From the NCBI RefSeq assembly GCF_006334915.2, contig NZ_VDMA02000006.1, forward strand, positions 1 to 64,000: a stretch of 64,000 bases of DNA. The letters are read 5' to 3'. Position 1 is the stretch's first letter. Every line of letters begins with the position of its first letter. Under the pieces are notes generated by a model. It searched no databases. It saw nothing but the letters and a program-made list of their open reading frames with translations, and was not told the origin of the DNA. Made by a program: the position numbers and the translations under genes. Below are positions 42,746-51,786 of this stretch, piece by piece. Origin of the DNA: Microbispora catharanthi (GTDB taxonomy: Bacteria; Actinomycetota; Actinomycetes; Streptosporangiales; Streptosporangiaceae).

Positions 42746-43914
42746 GCGGTCTCCCCGGCGGTCTGCCTCATGTCCCGCGGCGCGGGATCGGCGCCGCCGG
42801 TGACCGGCCCGCCCGACAGCACGTACGCGGCCAGCGCCGCGACCAGATGGGCGCGGACCGGCATCTCGGCGACCAGGACGTGCTCCTCGGCGGCGTGCGC
42901 GCCGCCTCCCACCGCGCCCAGGCCGTCGAGCGTCGGGCAGCCGACGCCCGCGGTGAAGTTGCCGTCCGAGCCGCCGCCGACCGGCACCCCGCGCAGCGGC
43001 GCCATGCCCAGCTCGGCGGCGAGCCGTACGGCGACATCGAAGAGCCCGGCGGAGGCGGCGGGGTCGAGGGGCGGGCGGTTCGGCCCGCCGCGCAGCTCCA
43101 GCCGGACGCCCGGGGTGCGCGGGGCCAGCGCGCGCATCAGCTCGTCCACCCGGCGCTGCGCCGCCCGGTCGGGCACGCGTACGTCGACCGCCACCCGGCC
43201 CCGGGCCGGCACCGTGTTGGTGCTCGTCCCCGCGGTCAGCATGGTGGGGGTCACCGACGTCGCCCCCGCCCTGGACGACGACTCGATCTGGGCCGCGATG
43301 CCCGCGATGGCCAGCACCTGGTGGGCCAGCTCGACCCCGGCGTTGGCCCCCAGCTCGGGTTCGAGGCCGGCGTGCGCGGCCCGGCCGTGCACGGTCAGCT
43401 CGTACCGCGAGATGCCCTTGCGTGCCGTCTTCAGCGCGCCGCCGTCCGCGCTGGCCTCAAGCACGAACGTGGCGGCGCACCGCGACGCGATCGACTCGAT
43501 CAGCGGGCGGGAGGTCGGCGAGCCGAGCTCCTCGTCCCCGACGACGAGCACGGTCAGCCCGTCGGGGGACGGCAGCGAGGCGACCGCGTGGAAGAGCTGC
43601 ACGAGACCGGCCTTCATGTCGAACACGCCCGGCCCCCGCGCGACCCCGTCCCGCACCGACCAGGGATGCTCGCGCAGCGTGCCGACCGGCCAGACCGTGT
43701 CGTGGTGGCCCAGCAGCAGGACCCTCGGCAGGCCGAACGACCAGCGCAGATGGGTGACCCCGTCGATCACCAGGGTCTCCGGCTCGGCCCCCAGCAGCCT
43801 GCGGCCCAACGCCCCCACGACGCGGGCGCTGCGCGCCACCGCCTCGTGGTCGGTGGAGTATGACTCGCAGAGCACCAGTTCCTCGAGGTCGGCCAGCATG
43901 GCCTCCAGGTTCAC
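42742..43914 (-). CDS. M20-family metallopeptidase (carboxypeptidase / deacylase)
   Basis: 390 aa from GTG 43914, overlapping the M19 gene stop (GTGA). Metal-ligand motifs: GHHDTVWPVG (His, Asp), GPGVFDMKAG (bridging Asp), VGDEELGSP (catalytic Glu and ligand Glu), HGRAAHAG in the dimerisation domain and a final His in GGGAHAAEEHV. Resembles glutamate carboxypeptidase-like M20 enzymes that hydrolyse peptides or N-acyl amino acids. Cytosolic. Confidence 0.92.
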   Translation of the reverse strand: MNLEAMLADLEELVLCESYSTDHEAVARSARVVGALGRRLLGAEPETLVIDGVTHLRWSFGLPRVLLLGHHDTVWPVGTLREHPWSVRDGVARGPGVFDMKAGLVQLFHAVASLPSPDGLTVLVVGDEELGSPTSRPLIESIASRCAATFVLEASADGGALKTARKGISRYELTVHGRAAHAGLEPELGANAGVELAHQVLAIAGIAAQIESSSRAGATSVTPTMLTAGTSTNTVPARGRVAVDVRVPDRAAQRRVDELMRALAPRTPGVRLELRGGPNRPPLDPAASAGLFDVAVRLAAELGMAPLRGVPVGGGSDGNFTAGVGCPTLDGLGAVGGGAHAAEEHVLVAEMPVRAHLVAALAAYVLSGGPVTGGADPAPRDMRQTAGETA

Positions 43915-45017
43915 GGCCGCGGCCGTCCCGGCTCGGGCCGTTCCCGGGCCCGGTCGTGAGCCGGGCGGCCCAGCTCCGCGCGGAACAGGCGCATCACGTT
44001 GGCGCCCAGGATCTTCTGGATCTCCTCGTCCGAGAAACCCCGCTTGACCAGCGCGTCGGTCACCAGCGGCAGGCCGCGCGGGCCCTCCAGTCCCGGGATG
44101 GCGGCGTTGGAGTCGATCCCGGAGTAGCTGAAGCCCTCGCAGCACGGCGGGGTGAGGTCCTCGTTCACCTCGCGCATGAAGTCGGGGCCGAGGCCCACGT
44201 GGTCGATGCCGGCGACGCCCGCGACGTGCTCGATGTGGTCCACGAGGTGGTCGATCGTCGCCGAGCGGGCGTCCTCGGTGAGGAAGGCGGCGAGGAAGTT
44301 CACGCAGACGACGCCGCCGCCCGCGGCGACGCCCCTGAGCTGCTCGTCGGTGAGGTTCCTGTGGTGGTCGCGCAGGGCGCGCGCGGAGGAGTGGGTCGCG
44401 ATGACGGGCCGGGTCGCGATCTCCAGCACGTGCGCGACGCCCGTGGCGCCCAAGTGCGAGATGTCGAAGAGCATGCCGAGCCGCTCCATCTCGCGCAGCG
44501 CCTCGACTCCGTGGCTGGTGAGCCTGGAGCCGGTGCCGTCCTGGCCGCTGCCGTCGGCGAGAGCCGTACGGCCCCAGTGGGCGATCGAGGCGACGCGGAC
44601 CCCGAGGCGGTGCAGGGTCGGGATCAGCTCGACGCTCTCGTCGATCCCCGGCATGCTCTCCAGGGCCGGCACCAGGGCGATCCTTCCGAGGGCGAGGGCC
44701 TCGTCGATCTGCTGTCCGTCGTGACACAGCGCCACCGCGTCGGGGTTGCCCTCGGCCAGCACGTGGGCGCACTCGATCATCCGCAGCGTCTGGCGCAGCG
44801 CGCCCTCCGGGCGGAACCGGCTCTCCACGAACACGGGCAGCACCTGCACGTCGACCCCGCCCTCGACGAGCTGGGGGAGCCACCGCTCGCGGAAGAACGA
44901 GGCCCATATCGCGGGCGGCCGGGCGGAGACGGCCATGAGCAGGTCGTTGTGGGTGTCGGCGACCACGGACCTGACGTGCAGGCTCTGCTGATCAACGGGC
45001 ACGGTGTGGACGGGCAC
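43911..45017 (-). CDS. membrane-dipeptidase family (M19) metallopeptidase
   Basis: 368 aa from GTG 45017, chosen because AGGAAGG lies ten bases upstream; an earlier TTG frame would swallow that site. Zinc ligands of the M19 family: DTHNDLL, the bridging Glu in ALESMPG, FDISHLG, ATHSSARAL, and DHVGLGPDFM. No signal peptide, so probably cytosolic. Cleaves dipeptides, possibly with D-residues or a cysteinyl bond. First gene of the overlapping M19-M20-GNAT operon, divergent from the Nif3 operon with about 80 bases between starts. Confidence 0.92.
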   Translation of the reverse strand: MPVHTVPVDQQSLHVRSVVADTHNDLLMAVSARPPAIWASFFRERWLPQLVEGGVDVQVLPVFVESRFRPEGALRQTLRMIECAHVLAEGNPDAVALCHDGQQIDEALALGRIALVPALESMPGIDESVELIPTLHRLGVRVASIAHWGRTALADGSGQDGTGSRLTSHGVEALREMERLGMLFDISHLGATGVAHVLEIATRPVIATHSSARALRDHHRNLTDEQLRGVAAGGGVVCVNFLAAFLTEDARSATIDHLVDHIEHVAGVAGIDHVGLGPDFMREVNEDLTPPCCEGFSYSGIDSNAAIPGLEGPRGLPLVTDALVKRGFSDEEIQKILGANVMRLFRAELGRPAHDRARERPEPGRPRP

Positions 45018-45100
45018 GCTGGGGATCCTTCCTGACGGCGGGGTCAATGGGGACGTTACTCTTCCCGGGTCGTTCCGCCAGCAGGCTGTAGTGTGCGCGG

Positions 45101-45952
45101 GTGGAATCGATCTCCTGCACCCTCGCCGAGGTGGTCGAGCGCCTGGAGGCGCTGTACGACCCCTCGTGGGCCGAGTCCTGGGACGCGGTGGGCCTCGTCT
45201 GCGGCGACCCGGAGCAGGCCGTACGGAAGGTCCTGTTCGCGGTCGACCCGGTCGCCGTGGTCGTGGACGAGGCCCTCGGCTGGGGGGCCGACCTCGTCGT
45301 CACCCACCACCCGCTCTACCTGCGCGGCACCACGAGCGTCGCCGCCACGACCTTCAAGGGCCGGGTCGTGCACCGGCTCATCCGCGGCGGCACCGCGCTC
45401 TACGCCGCGCACACCAACGCCGACGTCGCCGACCCCGGAGTCTCCGACGCGCTCGCGCGGGCGGTCGGCCTGACGGGGAACCTGCGGCCCCTCCAACCCT
45501 CCGCCGACGACCCGCGCCGCGGGCTCGGCCGGATCGGGGACCTGACCGCTCCGATGCCGCTGCGGGAGTTCGCGGCGCTGGCCGCCTCGGGCCTGCCCCG
45601 TACGGCGGGGCCGCTGCGGGTCGCGGGCGACCCCGGCCGGCCGGTCCGGACCGTCGCCGTCTGCGGCGGCGCGGGCGACTCCCTGCTGGGCACGGCCAGG
45701 GCCGCGGGCGTGGACGTCTTCCTCACGGCCGATCTGCGGCACCATCCGGCGAGTGAGCACATGGAGGCGGACGGGCCGGCGCTGGTCGACGCCTCCCACT
45801 GGGCCACCGAGTGGCCGTGGCTGGCGGACGCCGCCGGGCGTCTGACGTCAGCGTTGGCGGCCAGGGGCATTACTGTTGAGGCGCGCGTCTCGGACGCCGT
45901 CACGGACGCCTGGACGGCGACGACCACCGACTTGGACCCCCGAGCATCTTGA
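45101..45952 (+). CDS. Nif3-like dinuclear metal centre protein
   Basis: 283 aa from GTG 45101. Typical motifs: SWDAVGLVCGDP, VTHHPLYLRGTTS (metal His pair), LYAAHTNADVADPGV, and C-terminal VFLTADLRHHPASEH with LVDASHWATEWPW. The family is often labelled GTP cyclohydrolase I type 2, but its true role is unsettled. Ten bases before the zinc-ribbon gene. The same order, Nif3 / zinc ribbon / RNase H-phosphatase, is found in mycobacteria (Rv2230c-Rv2228c), which supports all three calls. Confidence 0.93.
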   Translation: MESISCTLAEVVERLEALYDPSWAESWDAVGLVCGDPEQAVRKVLFAVDPVAVVVDEALGWGADLVVTHHPLYLRGTTSVAATTFKGRVVHRLIRGGTALYAAHTNADVADPGVSDALARAVGLTGNLRPLQPSADDPRRGLGRIGDLTAPMPLREFAALAASGLPRTAGPLRVAGDPGRPVRTVAVCGGAGDSLLGTARAAGVDVFLTADLRHHPASEHMEADGPALVDASHWATEWPWLADAAGRLTSALAARGITVEARVSDAVTDAWTATTTDLDPRAS

Positions 45953-45962
45953 GGGATTTGGG

Positions 45963-46703
45963 ATGAAGGCCGCACCGGAAGCACAGAAGCGTCTGCTCGA
46001 TCTCGCTGAGCTCGACACCGGTCTCGACCGGCTGCGGCACCGCCGCCGCAGCCTGCCGGAGCTCGCCGAGATCGACGAGCTGTCCAAGAGGCTGGCCCAG
46101 GTCTCCACGCAGATCATCGCCGCCGAGACCGAGGCCGGCGACCTCGCCCGCGACCAGGCCAAGGCCGAGTCGGACGTGGACGCCGTACGCGTCCGGGTCG
46201 AGCGTGACCAGAAGCGCCTCGACTCCGGGCAGGTCTCCTCGCCCAAGGACCTGGCGAGCCTCCAGTCCGAGATCGTCTCCCTGCGGCGCAGGCAGTCGGA
46301 CCTGGAAGAGGTCGTGCTGGAGATCATGGAGCGCCGGGAGGCGGCCGACGCCCGGGTCGCCACGCTCAAGTCGGAGCGCGAAGAGGTGACCGGCTCGCTG
46401 CACGCCGCCGAGGACCGCAGGGACGCGGCGTTCGCGGAGATCGACAAGGCAGCCGGCGAGCTGACCTCCGGCCGGTCCGCGATCACCGCCGACGTTCCCG
46501 CCGACCTGCTCGGGCTGTACGAGAAGATGCGCGAGCAGACCGGAGTCGGCGCCGCCATGCTGCACGGCGGCCGGTGCCTCGGCTGCCGCACGAGCCTGTC
46601 GATCGCCGACCTCAACCGGATCCGGGCCGCCGCCCACGACGAGGTGGTCCGCTGCGAGGAGTGCCGCCGCATCCTGGTCCGTACGGCAGAGTCGGGTCTG
46701 TGA
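45963..46703 (+). CDS. coiled-coil C4 zinc-ribbon protein (CdsZ-type)
   Basis: 246 aa from ATG 45963 after GAGGGAT. A long antiparallel coiled coil (about 20-180, rich in Glu/Arg heptads) is followed by a zinc ribbon with two CxxC pairs (GRCLGCRTS and RCEECRR). Homologues of this kind have been linked to mRNA/tRNA or ribosome-associated roles in mycobacteria (not certain). Overlaps the next gene by four bases (GTGA). Confidence 0.9.
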   Translation: MKAAPEAQKRLLDLAELDTGLDRLRHRRRSLPELAEIDELSKRLAQVSTQIIAAETEAGDLARDQAKAESDVDAVRVRVERDQKRLDSGQVSSPKDLASLQSEIVSLRRRQSDLEEVVLEIMERREAADARVATLKSEREEVTGSLHAAEDRRDAAFAEIDKAAGELTSGRSAITADVPADLLGLYEKMREQTGVGAAMLHGGRCLGCRTSLSIADLNRIRAAAHDEVVRCEECRRILVRTAESGL

Positions 46704-48010
46704 CGGTCGCCGTGGAGTTCATCGTCGAGGCCGACGGCGGGTCGCGGGGCAACCCGGGCCCGGCCGGGTATGGCGCGGTGGTCAAGGACGACGCCGGGCG
46801 GGTGCTCGCCGAGGCCGCCGAGTCGATCGGCACCGCGACCAACAACGTGGCCGAATACCGCGGCCTGATCGCCGGGCTCCGTGCGCTGCTCGCGCTCGGC
46901 GCGGAGGGCGGGCAGGTCGAGGTGCGGATGGACTCCAAGCTGGTCATCGAGCAGATGGCCGGCCGGTGGAAGGTCAAGCACGAGGGCCTGCGGCCGCTCG
47001 CCCTGGAGGCGGCGGGCCTGGCCCGGCGGTTCCGGATCACCTGGACGTGGATTCCGCGCGAGCGCAACAGTCACGCCGACCGGCTCGCCAACGAGGCGAT
47101 GGACGCGGCGGCCCGGGGGGAGACCTGGCAGGCGAGCGCGATCACCTCCGCGCCGGAGTCCGCTCCCGCCTTCGAGCCCGGCGCCGAGCCGCCCAACATC
47201 GACGCGCCCTCGCTGTTCGACGACGATTCCGGCGCCCCCGCTCCCGTCGCCCAGACTCCGGCCGACGCCGCTGGTCGCACGGGGACTCCCGGCGCGACCG
47301 GTGCGGGGACCGCCGCCGCAGATGCGGGCACGGCGGCAGGAACGGCCACGTCCCACGACAGGCGCGGGCACGGGTGGATGCCCAGGGCCACGCGCGTCGC
47401 CACGTCCCTGCTCCTGCTCAGGCACGGGCAGACGCCGCTGTCGGTGGAGAAGCGGTTCTCCGGGCTGGGCGACCCGTCGCTCACCTCCACCGGGCTCGCG
47501 CAGGCCGAGGCCGCCGCCCTGCGCCTGTCGCGGCAGCCGTACGAGGTCGAGGTGATCGTCAGCTCCCCGCTCGCGCGCGCCCGGCAGACGGCGGAGGCGG
47601 TGGCCGCCCGGACGGGCCTGGCGGTGCTGGTGGACGACGACCTGCGCGAGACCGACTTCGGCGAGTGGGAGGGACACACGTTCGCGGAGATCCAGCAGCG
47701 CTGGCCCCGCGAACTGGCGTCCTGGCTGGCCGACCCCGACGTCGCGCCGCCCGGCGGGGAGAGTTTCGCGTCGACCGCCCGCAGGGTCGAGCAGGCGAGG
47801 GACCGCGTCGTGAAGGCCAACGAAGGCCGCAGCGTCGTCGTGGTCTCCCATGTGACCCCTATCAAGATGCTCGTCCGCTTCGCGCTGGGCGCTCCGCCGG
47901 AGGCCCTCTATCGGATGCACCTCGACCTGGCCTGCCTGTCGGCGATCGACTACTACGCCGACGGGCCCGCCGTCGTACGGGCGCTCAACGACACCGCCCA
48001 CCTTTCCTGA
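46700..48010 (+). CDS. bifunctional RNase HI / histidine (acid) phosphatase
   Basis: 436 aa from GTG 46700. RNase H domain with the DEDD set: D12 (EADGGSRGN), E52 (NNVAEYRGL), D78 (RMDSKL), D127 (SHADRLANEAM). An Ala/Pro/Gly linker (about 150-225) leads to a phosphoglycerate-mutase-like phosphatase with the LLRHGQT catalytic motif, SSPLARARQTAEA and VVSHVTPIK. The fused protein is the counterpart of mycobacterial Rv2228c, which removes RNA from RNA-DNA hybrids and has CobC/acid phosphatase activity (established for that protein). Translationally coupled to the zinc-ribbon gene. Confidence 0.94.
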   Translation: MTVAVEFIVEADGGSRGNPGPAGYGAVVKDDAGRVLAEAAESIGTATNNVAEYRGLIAGLRALLALGAEGGQVEVRMDSKLVIEQMAGRWKVKHEGLRPLALEAAGLARRFRITWTWIPRERNSHADRLANEAMDAAARGETWQASAITSAPESAPAFEPGAEPPNIDAPSLFDDDSGAPAPVAQTPADAAGRTGTPGATGAGTAAADAGTAAGTATSHDRRGHGWMPRATRVATSLLLLRHGQTPLSVEKRFSGLGDPSLTSTGLAQAEAAALRLSRQPYEVEVIVSSPLARARQTAEAVAARTGLAVLVDDDLRETDFGEWEGHTFAEIQQRWPRELASWLADPDVAPPGGESFASTARRVEQARDRVVKANEGRSVVVVSHVTPIKMLVRFALGAPPEALYRMHLDLACLSAIDYYADGPAVVRALNDTAHLS

Positions 48011-48187
48011 CACCGTCCCCGCAGGGGACGACGCGCCGCGGGACCGCACGCTCAGCCGTGCCCCCGCGGCGTCGGCGTTTTCCGACCCGGACAAGCCGTG
48101 CCCGCGCGCCAGGGGCGCTTGAAGCCGCCAGTTGAGGGTTTCCCCCGATTGTTCTGGCGATTCGACGGACAAGTCTCTACGTGAGAG

Positions 48188-48205
48188 TTCAACGATACCG
48201 TTGAA
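48188..48205 (+). promoter_or_regulatory. inverted repeat just before the erythromycin-esterase start
   Basis: TTCAACG-ATAC-CGTTGAA, perfect 7-bp arms with a four-base centre, ending three bases before the ATG and covering the GAAGG ribosome-binding site. A smaller CTCT/AGAG hairpin (about 48174-48186) precedes it. Could be an operator or a translation-blocking hairpin. Confidence 0.65.
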
Positions 48206-48208
48206 GGT

Positions 48209-49411
48209 ATGGATATCGGCATCGTGGACACCGCCCATCCCGTCGAGGCCGCCTCCGTCATGAGGCTGCTCCCGGCCCGGCCACGGCTGCTCGCCCTGGG
48301 CGAGCCCACCCACGGCGAAGACCTTCTGCTCGAGGTGCGCAACGAGCTCTTCCGGCAGCTCGTCGAGCAGGAGGGCTACCGGACGATCGCGATCGAGAGC
48401 GACTGCCTGATGGGCCTGGTCGTGGACGATTACGTCACCTCGGGCACGGGCCGCCTCGACGAGGTCATGGAGCGCGGCTTCAGCCACGGCTGGGGCGCGT
48501 CCGCGGCCAACCGGGAGCTCGTGCGCTGGATGCGCGCGTACAACGCGGGCCGGCCCGCGGCCGAGCGGCTGCGCTTCGCCGGTCTCGACGGTCCGCTGGA
48601 GATCAGCCACGCCGCGAGCCCCCGGCGGGCCCTCACCGCTCTCCACGGCTACCTCGCGGCCCGGGTGGACGCGGACCTGCTCCCCTGTGACGCGGAGACA
48701 CTCGACCGCCTGCTCGGCCCCGACGACCGCTGGGCCGATCCCGCCACGATGATGGACCCGTCCCGATCCGTGGGGCAGTCGGCCGAGGCCGGCAAGCTGC
48801 GGCTGCTCGCCGACGATCTCGTGGCGCTGCTCGACGCGGAGACGCCGCACCTGACCGCGGTGTCCTCCCGGGACGACTGGGACCGGGCGCACCTGTACGG
48901 GCGCGCCGCCACCGGCCTGCTGCGCTACCACCACTGGATGGCCGACACGTCACCGGGCCGCATGCCGCGGCTGCTGGGCCTGCGCAGTTCGATGATCGCC
49001 GCCAACCTCCTCGCCGTCGCCGAGCGGGGCCCGGCGCTGGTCCACGCCCACAACGCGCATTTCCAGCGGGACAAGAGCACGATGCGGTTGGGCGACCTGC
49101 CGTTCGAATGGTGGAGCTCCGGCGCGATCGTGAGCGCCCACCTGGGTGAGGGATACGCCTTCCTGGCCACGGCCATCGGCACGATCCGGCACCAGGGAGT
49201 GGACGCCCCGCCCCCGGACACGCTCGAAGGGCTCCTGTACGCGCTCCCCGAGGACCGCTACGTGGTCGACGCCCGCCGCCTGGCCGCCGCCCTCGGCGAC
49301 GCGCGGCCCGCCCCCCGCGAGTCCCCCTGGTTCGGCTACTCCGCGCTGGACCCGGCCCACCTCGCCGCGTACGACGGGATCGTGTTCGTCAAGGACGTCA
49401 CGCGAAGCTAG
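48209..49411 (+). CDS. erythromycin esterase family protein
   Basis: 400 aa from ATG 48209. Contains the Ere-family catalytic entry LALGEPTHGEDLLLEVRNEL (H35, E37), AIESDCLMG, RFAGLDGPLE and the later His of LVHAHNAHFQRDKS. EreA/EreB hydrolyse the macrolactone ring of erythromycin; many chromosomal relatives act on other esters or succinoglycan-like compounds, so macrolide resistance is a possibility, not a call. Converges with the sensor kinase gene with a four-base overlap of ends. An inverted repeat overlaps its ribosome-binding site. Confidence 0.85.
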   Translation: MDIGIVDTAHPVEAASVMRLLPARPRLLALGEPTHGEDLLLEVRNELFRQLVEQEGYRTIAIESDCLMGLVVDDYVTSGTGRLDEVMERGFSHGWGASAANRELVRWMRAYNAGRPAAERLRFAGLDGPLEISHAASPRRALTALHGYLAARVDADLLPCDAETLDRLLGPDDRWADPATMMDPSRSVGQSAEAGKLRLLADDLVALLDAETPHLTAVSSRDDWDRAHLYGRAATGLLRYHHWMADTSPGRMPRLLGLRSSMIAANLLAVAERGPALVHAHNAHFQRDKSTMRLGDLPFEWWSSGAIVSAHLGEGYAFLATAIGTIRHQGVDAPPPDTLEGLLYALPEDRYVVDARRLAAALGDARPAPRESPWFGYSALDPAHLAAYDGIVFVKDVTRS

Positions 49412-51009
49412 GCCCTGCCCGGCCCTGTCCGGCCGCGTGGCGGGAGTCCCTCGCGGGGCAGGACGACGCGGAAGGCGGCCCCGGCGCCGGGCCGCGTCCG
49501 CAGCTCCACCCTGCCTCCGTGCGCGGTGACGATCGACCGGACGATGGCCAGCCCCAGCCCGGCGCCTCCGGCGCCGCTGCGGCTGCGTGAGCCGTCGACC
49601 CGATAGAAGCGGTCGAACACCCGGGCGGCCTCTTCCGCGGGCATCCCCGGCCCCTCGTCGGCGATCACGAGGACGCCGTCCCCGCCGGCCGTGCCGACGC
49701 CGATCCGCACCGGCGTGCCCGGCGGGGTGTGGGCGACGGCGTTGCCCACGAGGTTGGAGATCACCTGTCGCAGCCGCGCCTCGTCGCCGAGAACCGGCGC
49801 CTCGCCCGGCGGCCCGCCGTCCGGCCCGGTCAGTGTGACCTCCCGCCGGGGGTCCAGCGTACGCAGGTCGTTGTGGGCGTCGGCGGCGAGCGTCCGCAGG
49901 TCCATGGGCGCGAGATCCATGGGCAGGGCGTCCTCGCCCTCGTCCAGGCGGGCCAGCAGGAGCAGGTCCTCCACGAGCCGGACCAGGCGTCCCGCCTCGC
50001 TCTCGATACGGTCGAGGGTGAGGTCCACGTCGGGCAGCCCGCCCATCCGGTGCAGTTCCGCGAACCCCTTGATGCCGAAGAGCGGGGTGCGCAGCTCGTG
50101 GCTGACATCCGCGACGAAGCGTCGCATCCGGGCCTGGGCCCGTCCCCGCGCGGCGAAGGCCCCCTCCAACTGGCCGAGCATGACGTTCAGGGCGGCCGCC
50201 AGCCGCCCGACCTCGGTCTGGGGTGCGGCCAGCGCGGGGACGCGCCGGGACAGGTCGCCCCCGGCGATGGCCGCCGCGGTCTCCTCGATCGTCCGCAGTG
50301 GCCGCAACCCCCGCCGGACGGCGAACCACCCGATGACGGCGAGCGACGTCATGAGCGCCGCCGCGGTCGCCGCGCAGACCATCGTCAGGCGGCCGACGGT
50401 CGACCTGACCCCGCCGAGCGACGCCGCCACGACGACGCTGCCCCGGCTTGTCGCGGGCGTGGCCGTGAGTGCCGTCGCGGGGGCGGGCTCCGTCGTGGGG
50501 GTGGGCCGGGGGACGGCGACGACCCGCCATCCGCCGTCGGAGCCGGTCGCGTCGAACGGCCGCCCGCCCAGCCGCTCGACCGCGGCGGTGTCGAGCCGGG
50601 GCAGCGCCGGGCCCCGATCCCGCGGCCCGTCCCGCAGCCACCGGACACTCTCCTGTTCGACGCCGCCGTCCGCGCTCAGATAGGCGACGTACACCTGGTC
50701 GATCAGGTCCATACCGGGCACCGTGCTCAATGATTGCGGGCTCAGCGGTTGCGGGCTCTGCCGCTCGGACGGTACGGCGATCAGCCGGGCCGGGATCCGC
50801 GACAACACCGCCGCCATCGGTGTGAGCTGCTGATCCACGCGTCCGATGAGGTGGGCCCGCAGCGTGGCGACCGCGACCGCGCCGCTTACGGTCAGGCCCG
50901 CCGCGAGCAGGGCCATGGTGGTCAGCAGGAGCCGCCCGCGCAGCGACAGGCCCTTCGTCCACGGACGTGATTCCGGACGCTTCCAGGACCCGGACGGCGT
51001 CGTGGTCAC
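49408..51009 (-). CDS. sensor histidine kinase
   Basis: 533 aa from GTG 51009, overlapping the response-regulator stop. Two membrane helices (about 25-50 and 210-232), external domain of about 160 residues, HAMP (RRGLRPLRTIEETAAAIAGG), HisKA (FVADVSHELRTPLFGIKGF), N-box NLVGNAVAHTP, G-boxes DEGPGMPAEEA and GAGLGLAIVRSIV. Cognate partner of the OmpR-type regulator directly upstream; together with the ABC genes beyond it may form a stress or drug-sensing module. Confidence 0.94.
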   Translation of the reverse strand: MTTTPSGSWKRPESRPWTKGLSLRGRLLLTTMALLAAGLTVSGAVAVATLRAHLIGRVDQQLTPMAAVLSRIPARLIAVPSERQSPQPLSPQSLSTVPGMDLIDQVYVAYLSADGGVEQESVRWLRDGPRDRGPALPRLDTAAVERLGGRPFDATGSDGGWRVVAVPRPTPTTEPAPATALTATPATSRGSVVVAASLGGVRSTVGRLTMVCAATAAALMTSLAVIGWFAVRRGLRPLRTIEETAAAIAGGDLSRRVPALAAPQTEVGRLAAALNVMLGQLEGAFAARGRAQARMRRFVADVSHELRTPLFGIKGFAELHRMGGLPDVDLTLDRIESEAGRLVRLVEDLLLLARLDEGEDALPMDLAPMDLRTLAADAHNDLRTLDPRREVTLTGPDGGPPGEAPVLGDEARLRQVISNLVGNAVAHTPPGTPVRIGVGTAGGDGVLVIADEGPGMPAEEAARVFDRFYRVDGSRSRSGAGGAGLGLAIVRSIVTAHGGRVELRTRPGAGAAFRVVLPREGLPPRGRTGPGRA

Positions 51010-51716
51010 GGCCGTGGCCCGCGCAGGACGTAACCCACGCCGTGCATGGTGTGGATCAGCTTGGGCCCGGCCCTGTCGATCTTGCGGCGTACATAGCTCA
51101 CGTACGTGTCCACGATGCTGGAGTCGCCGGCGAAGTCGTACCGCCAGACATGCTCCAGGATCTGGGCCTTGGACACCACCCTCCCGGCGTTGAGCACCAG
51201 GTAGTGGAGCAGCCGGAACTCGGTCGGCGACAGCCGCACGGGGGTGCCCGCCCGAATCACCTGATGGCCCTCCGGGTCGAGTTCGAGGTCGGCCACCCGC
51301 AGCGTGCGGTCCTCGGGAGCGGCCCCGGCCCGCCTGAGCACGGCCTCGATCCGGGCGAGCAGTTCCTCCAGGTCGAACGGCTTGGTGACGTAGTCGTCGC
51401 CGCCCAGACGCAGACCGTTGATCTTGTCCTGCGTGGTGTCGCGCGCGGTCAGGAACAGCACCGGCACCTGACCGGGACGGCCGCCGAACAGCGGGCGGGG
51501 AAGCTCCCGGAGACGGCGGATGACCTCGAAACCATCCATGTCGGGCAGCATGACGTCGAGGAGCACGAGGTCCGGCGGCGTGGTCTGCGCGGTGTCCAGG
51601 GCCTGCGACCCCGACGCGGCCGAGGTCACCTCGTATCCCGCGAAGCGCAGTGTGGCCGCCAGCAGTTCCCGCACCACGGGTTCGTCGTCGACCACCAGCA
51701 GGTGCCGCCCGTCCAC
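51006..51716 (-). CDS. OmpR/PhoB-family response regulator
   Basis: 236 aa from GTG 51716 with a strong GGAGGGAGG site. Receiver (DDEP; phospho-Asp in LLDVMLPDMDGFEV; Lys in VTKPFDLEEL) and a winged-helix effector domain (LSPTEFRLLHYLVLNAGRVV, VDTYVSYVRRKID). Co-translated with the kinase downstream. The ABC permease gene starts the other unit 70 bases upstream on the same strand, so the four genes could be one transcript. Confidence 0.95.
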   Translation of the reverse strand: MDGRHLLVVDDEPVVRELLAATLRFAGYEVTSAASGSQALDTAQTTPPDLVLLDVMLPDMDGFEVIRRLRELPRPLFGGRPGQVPVLFLTARDTTQDKINGLRLGGDDYVTKPFDLEELLARIEAVLRRAGAAPEDRTLRVADLELDPEGHQVIRAGTPVRLSPTEFRLLHYLVLNAGRVVSKAQILEHVWRYDFAGDSSIVDTYVSYVRRKIDRAGPKLIHTMHGVGYVLRGPRP

Positions 51717-51786
51717 TCCGGCCTCCCTCCGCCGATCATCGGAAGAATAGGTACGCGGTGCTAAGCCCGCCGTACAGGCCGGCGCG

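Noticed and set aside
45848-48934. 1028-codon minus-strand frame over the Nif3 operon
   Set aside because: Shadow of four recognised plus-strand genes.
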